Part shown: one piece after another, positions 60,245 through 64,000 of the stretch | How positions within the stretch are numbered: position 1 is the first letter of the stretch | Layout of the letters: each line of letters begins with the position of its first letter | Source: Bacteroidia bacterium | GTDB taxonomy: Bacteria; Bacteroidota; Bacteroidia; Bacteroidales; VadinHA17 | Length of the DNA: 64,000 bases | Direction: 5' to 3' | Assembly: GCA_026391215.1 (NCBI GenBank) | Contig: JAPLDX010000051.1 | Location: 1-64,000 of the forward strand | The notes under the pieces: generated by a model | The model's database searches: none | Told to the model about the DNA's origin: nothing | The model's input: the letters and a program-made list of their open reading frames with translations, nothing else | Translations under genes and position numbers: made by a program

Positions 60245-60685
60245 TTATCGCCGGGATTTAAAGAATTTAACTAAAAGATCTTTGCATTCTTTCACTTTAA
60301 TACCTCGGACTATTTTAGTTTTTGGATGAAGTAATGGGCCGATGATTTTTGTATAGCCTTTTTGTTCGTCAGTTGCCCCATAAACAAGTGCTGAAGCCTG
60401 GCTCCAGCCTATCGCTCCTGCACACATTGCACATGGTTCCAGGGTGACATAAATGGTGCATCCTGTCAGGTATTTTCCCCCGAGCCAGTTTGTTGCAGCC
60501 GTAATTGCCTGCATCTCGGCATGTGCGGTAGGATCTTTTAAAGTTTCAGTGAGATTATGTGCCTTTGCTATTATGGTATCCTTGCATACCACAACTGCTC
60601 CGACAGGGATCTCCTTTTTATCAAAAGCTTTCCTTGCCTCCTCAAGAGCCGACTTCATGAATATCTCATTTTTGTTTTCTTTCAT
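60245..60685 (-). CDS. tadA: tRNA-specific adenosine deaminase
   Basis: 146 residues. Zinc and catalytic motifs HAEMQAI and PCAMCAGAI of the cytidine-deaminase superfamily, arranged as in TadA, which makes inosine at the wobble base of tRNA-Arg(ACG). Guanine or other nucleoside deaminase is an alternative. Divergent from aspS over an 87-base gap. Confidence 0.88.
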   Translation of the reverse strand: MKENKNEIFMKSALEEARKAFDKKEIPVGAVVVCKDTIIAKAHNLTETLKDPTAHAEMQAITAATNWLGGKYLTGCTIYVTLEPCAMCAGAIGWSQASALVYGATDEQKGYTKIIGPLLHPKTKIVRGIKVKECKDLLVKFFKSRR

Positions 60686-60730
60686 CCTGTTCAGTTGAGA
60701 AGCCTAAAATTACGAAGAATAATTTTCATA

Positions 60731-60759
60731 TTTCTGATCCTCAATTTTTCTTACTTTTG
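60731..60759 (+). promoter_or_regulatory. Promoter of aspS
   Basis: TTTC (60731-60734) and TACTTTTG (60752-60759) are 17 bases apart; the -7 box matches TAnnTTTG. A very short leader (under 15 bases) to the ATG is implied. Confidence 0.45.
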
Positions 60760-60772
60760 CTGAACTAAACTG

Positions 60773-62539
60773 ATGAAGATGTACAGGACACATACATGCG
60801 GAGAGCTTGGATTAAAAGATTCAGGGAAAGAAGTTACCTTATGCGGATGGGTTCAGCGATCAAGAGATCTTGGCGGGATGACATTTGTTGACCTTCGCGA
60901 CCGTTACGGAATAACACAGCTGGTATTCAACATGGAAACAGACAAGGAGCTTTGCGGACAAGCCAGGAAGCTGGGACGTGAATTTGTCGTCCAGGCAAAG
61001 GGAAAAGTGAGGGAAAGAAGCAATAAGAACCTTAAGATTCCGACAGGGGAGATAGAGATAGAGGTTACAGAGCTGAACATAATAAATCGCAGCGAGCTTC
61101 CTCCCTTCACCATTGAAGAAGAGACTGACGGAGGAGAAGAGCTGAGGATGAAATACCGGTATCTTGATCTCCGCAGAAATTCAGTTAAAAACAATATTAT
61201 CCTGCGTCACAGGGTGGCTCAGGAAGTCCGCAAGTACATGGATTCCATAGGTTTTATTGAGATTGAAACGCCTGCCCTCATCAAATCAACACCCGAAGGC
61301 GCACGTGACTTTGTTGTTCCAAGCAGGATGCAGCCGGGAACGTTCTATGCCTTGCCGCAGTCACCCCAGACCCTTAAGCAGCTGCTTATGGTGGCCGGGT
61401 TTGACAAATATTTTCAGCTGGTAAAATGCTTCCGCGATGAGGATCTCAGGGCTGACAGACAACCCGAGTTCTCACAAATTGACTGTGAAATGTCGTTTGT
61501 TCAGAGAGATGATATCCTGGATACATTTGAAGGTCTCGCAAAATATCTATTCAAACAAATCAAAGGCGTCGAATTTACGGAACCTTTCAGAAGGATCACG
61601 TATAGTGAGGCAATGGAAAATTACGGATCCGATAAGCCAGACTTCAGGTTCGGAATGAAATTTCAGGATCTGACGACTTTAGTCAAAGGAAATGGATTCC
61701 AGGTTTTTGATGGCGCTGAATATATTGGAGGTATCTGTGCAGAAGGTTGTTCGGAATATTCAAGGAAACAACTTGATGAGCTGACGGAGTTTGTAAAACG
61801 TCCTCAGATCGGCGCGAAAGGTATGGTATATTTAAAATGCGGAACAGATGGCACGCTGAAATCATCAGCTGACAAGTTCTATTCACAGGAGGATCTCGGA
61901 AAATGGGCCGCAGCGATGGATGCAAAAAAGGGCGATCTTATACTTATACTGGCCGGTGAAAAGAATAAGACACTAACCGCCCTTTCGGAGCTCAGGCTTG
62001 AAATGGGCAACAGGCTCGGATTAAGGAAGAAAAATACATTCGTCCCTTTATGGGTTGTAGATTTTCCCCTGCTTGAATGGGATGAGGAGGAGAAAAGATT
62101 CTTTGCGATGCACCACCCATTCACATCACCGAAGCCGGAAGACCTGCACCTGATGGAAAAAGATCCAGGGAAAGTGCGTGCGAATGCTTATGATCTGGTG
62201 ATAAACGGAGTGGAGATCGGAGGGGGCTCAGTCAGGATACATGATGCATCTGTTCAGCAGCTTATGTTTAAAGTGCTGGGATTTACTGAAGATGAGGCAA
62301 ATGCGCAGTTCGGATTCCTGTTGAATGCATTTAAATACGGGGCGCCCCCGCATGGTGGTATAGCCTTCGGCTTTGACAGATGGGTGGCAATGTTCGGTGG
62401 ACAGGATTCAATCCGTGATTTTATTGCATTCCCAAAAAACAATTCCGGCAGGGATGTGATGCTGGATACTCCGGCGCAAATATCAGAAAAGCAGCTTAAT
62501 GAGCTGCAGATTAAGGTTGACCTGAAAAAGCAGGATTAA
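60773..62539 (+). CDS. aspS: Aspartyl-tRNA synthetase
   Basis: 588 residues, the long bacterial form with an inserted GAD domain. OB-fold N-terminus ([22 protein letters not shown]), class II motif 2 [14 protein letters not shown] and motif 3 GIAFGFDRW. Charges tRNA-Asp; a bacterial-type discriminating or nondiscriminating enzyme cannot be settled here. An ATG two codons in (60779) is an alternative start. Converges on miaB with 3 bases between stops. Confidence 0.97.
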   Translation: MKMYRTHTCGELGLKDSGKEVTLCGWVQRSRDLGGMTFVDLRDRYGITQLVFNMETDKELCGQARKLGREFVVQAKGKVRERSNKNLKIPTGEIEIEVTELNIINRSELPPFTIEEETDGGEELRMKYRYLDLRRNSVKNNIILRHRVAQEVRKYMDSIGFIEIETPALIKSTPEGARDFVVPSRMQPGTFYALPQSPQTLKQLLMVAGFDKYFQLVKCFRDEDLRADRQPEFSQIDCEMSFVQRDDILDTFEGLAKYLFKQIKGVEFTEPFRRITYSEAMENYGSDKPDFRFGMKFQDLTTLVKGNGFQVFDGAEYIGGICAEGCSEYSRKQLDELTEFVKRPQIGAKGMVYLKCGTDGTLKSSADKFYSQEDLGKWAAAMDAKKGDLILILAGEKNKTLTALSELRLEMGNRLGLRKKNTFVPLWVVDFPLLEWDEEEKRFFAMHHPFTSPKPEDLHLMEKDPGKVRANAYDLVINGVEIGGGSVRIHDASVQQLMFKVLGFTEDEANAQFGFLLNAFKYGAPPHGGIAFGFDRWVAMFGGQDSIRDFIAFPKNNSGRDVMLDTPAQISEKQLNELQIKVDLKKQD

Positions 62540-62542
62540 GAT

Positions 62543-63892
62543 TTACTTGTTGTCGCTTATCTTTCCTATCAGCGTTGCCGATGTGCATCTATCGACAAGC
62601 ACCCTGACAAACTCTCCCTTTCTTTTGTTTCCTTTGGGAAAAACAACAATCTTGTTCTGTGATGTCCTTCCTGATAAATACTCATCGGATCTTTTTGAAA
62701 ATCCCTCAATAAGCACCTCAAAAATCCTGCCAACATCATTCCTTTTTGATTTTGCCGAAAGCCTGTTCTGAAGGGCAATAATTTCATTCAGCCTGGCTGT
62801 TTTGATATTGTCAGGGACATCATCCTTAAGCTTCCGGGCAGCTTTTGTCCCGGGTCTTTCACTGTATTTAAACATATAGGCAAAATCAAAGCCTACCCAT
62901 TCCATGAGTGACAGCGAAGCCTGATGATCCTCTTCAGTTTCGGTACAAAATCCTGATATCATGTCGGTTGAGATGGCACAATCAGGTATTATCGTACGGA
63001 TAGCGCTTATCCTGTCCATGTACCATTCCCTTGAATATTCGCGGTTCATGAGCTTAAGAATCCGGGTGCTGCCGCTCTGGGCAGGAAGATGAATATGCTT
63101 GCAGATATTATCATACCGGGCGATTATTCTTAGAAGGTCATCTGAAATATCTTTGGGATGGGAAGTTGAGAACCTCACCCTGAGCAGTGGATCTATCCGG
63201 GCTACTTTCTCAAGAAGCTGCGGGAATTCTGTAACAGCACCTTTATCTTCCCATTTATATGAGTCCACATTCTGCCCTATCAGAGTCACCTCTCTGTAAC
63301 CCGATTTAAACAATTGCCTGACCTCCTTTATTATGGATCCGGGCTCACGACTTCTTTCGGCTCCCCTGACATAAGGGACCACGCAATATGTGCACATATT
63401 ATTGCATCCCCTCATTATGGACACAAATGATGAAACGCCGTTCTTATCCATTCTTACCGGCGAGATATCTGCATACGTCTCCTCGCGGGACAACAAGACA
63501 TTCACAGCTTTATGCCCTGATTCTGCTTCTGCAACAAGAACAGGAAGGTCACGGTAAGCATCAGGACCGGCAACAATATCAACCAGCTGTTCAGCTTCCA
63601 GCACTTTTTCCTTCAGCCGTTCCGCCATGCATCCTATCAAACCGACGATTACCTCATTCTTTTTATTTTTCAGGTGACGGATGGCTTTAAGCCTGTTCCA
63701 GATACGCTGTTCCGCATTCTCACGGATTGAACAGGTATTGATAAGAATTACTGAAGCATCACTTATTTCGTCTGTCAGCTTAAAACCCTGTTTGGAAAGA
63801 ATTGAAACAACAACCTCGCTGTCAGCAACATTCATCTGACAACCGTAGGTCTCAACATATACTTTGTTATTTTTCAAAGTTCCAGTAATCAA
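62543..63892 (-). CDS. miaB: tRNA-2-methylthio-N6-dimethylallyladenosine synthase
   Basis: 449 residues. N-terminal cluster Cys in YGCQMN, NTCS and GCMAE; radical-[11 protein letters not shown] ([17 protein letters not shown]); C-terminal TRAM domain ([14 protein letters not shown]). Adds a methylthio group to i6A37 of tRNAs reading UNN codons. Complete in the window. Only ~108 bases of repeat-containing sequence follow to the window end. Confidence 0.96.
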   Translation of the reverse strand: MITGTLKNNKVYVETYGCQMNVADSEVVVSILSKQGFKLTDEISDASVILINTCSIRENAEQRIWNRLKAIRHLKNKKNEVIVGLIGCMAERLKEKVLEAEQLVDIVAGPDAYRDLPVLVAEAESGHKAVNVLLSREETYADISPVRMDKNGVSSFVSIMRGCNNMCTYCVVPYVRGAERSREPGSIIKEVRQLFKSGYREVTLIGQNVDSYKWEDKGAVTEFPQLLEKVARIDPLLRVRFSTSHPKDISDDLLRIIARYDNICKHIHLPAQSGSTRILKLMNREYSREWYMDRISAIRTIIPDCAISTDMISGFCTETEEDHQASLSLMEWVGFDFAYMFKYSERPGTKAARKLKDDVPDNIKTARLNEIIALQNRLSAKSKRNDVGRIFEVLIEGFSKRSDEYLSGRTSQNKIVVFPKGNKRKGEFVRVLVDRCTSATLIGKISDNK

Positions 63893-63915
63893 TTTTGGTA
63901 CTGATCATGATAGAT

Positions 63916-63956
63916 TGTTTGATCGTTCGTTCGTTTGATCGTTCGTTTGATCGTGA
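63916..63956. repeat. Short tandem repeat upstream of miaB
   Basis: TTTGATCGTTCG-like units occur three times (tttgatcgttcg, tttgatcgttcg, tttgatcgtgag), then further GTTCGAAC-containing sequence up to the window end. Not a CRISPR: units are contiguous, without spacers. Confidence 0.55.
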
Positions 63957-64000
63957 GAACGTTTTGCTTCGAACGTTCGAACCTTCAAACAGTCAAACCA

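Noticed and set aside
63916..63956. CRISPR array at the window end
   Set aside because: Units are too short and contiguous, with no spacers or cas genes.

Overview
The window is a chromosomal segment from a member of the Bacteroidota, most likely an uncultured or environmental Bacteroidales-type organism. Evidence for this: several promoters with the Bacteroidota -7 box TAnnTTTG and spaced -33 elements; two proteins with type IX secretion (T9SS) C-terminal sorting domains; a TonB-dependent receptor with an N-terminal carboxypeptidase-regulatory-like domain; the gene order acpP-fabF-rnc-IPExxxVDY; an RprX/RprY-like two-component pair; and GSCFA and DUF5723 family proteins. Base composition and codon use look even throughout. 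I see no prophage, transposase or CRISPR array.

Layout. 1-8.2 kb: end of a membrane-protein operon, an ECF sigma factor, an alpha/beta hydrolase, a GSCFA protein, a TonB receptor with a companion lipoprotein, and a MerR/B12-fold regulator. 8.3-19.8 kb: a free-standing T9SS sorting domain, kdsB, then a co-directional envelope and proteostasis block (sigma-54 activator, LptE-like lipoprotein, TPR protein, secG, groES, groEL, lepA), followed by an oppositely oriented histidine kinase/response regulator pair. 19.3-27.5 kb: fatty-acid and RNA genes (acpP, fabF, rnc, IPExxxVDY), purN, an M23-type lipoprotein, leuS and tRNA-Arg(CCG). 27.6-32.8 kb: a tiny lysine-rich histone H1-like gene (58 codons), a decayed surface-protein fragment, small lipoproteins and a lipoprotein/DUF5723 barrel pair.

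32.9-41.8 kb is the most system-like part: a tightly packed co-directional run of a uroporphyrinogen-decarboxylase-family methyltransferase, a sugar-porter MFS transporter, a DUF5107-TPR protein and a secreted family-2 glycoside hydrolase. It reads as an uptake and degradation unit for an unusual, possibly O-methylated, glycoside. It is followed by a GNAT-YoaP fusion, a D-aminoacylase-like amidohydrolase and an AAA/DUF4143 ATPase. 45.7-52.4 kb is one giant secreted gene whose FG-GAP repeats fall into three blocks of exactly seven, i.e. three predicted seven-bladed propellers, then PKD and Ig-like domains and a T9SS tail.

52.4-64 kb is housekeeping: a DUF169 protein, tRNA-Ser(GGA) with inverted-repeat flanks, an ansA-tatD-gdhA operon, dprA, a second glutamate dehydrogenase with a different cofactor-loop signature, a small membrane protein, tadA, aspS and miaB. 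C-rich hairpin (REP-like) elements occur after groEL and next to dprA, with a weaker C-rich candidate near tRNA-Ser.
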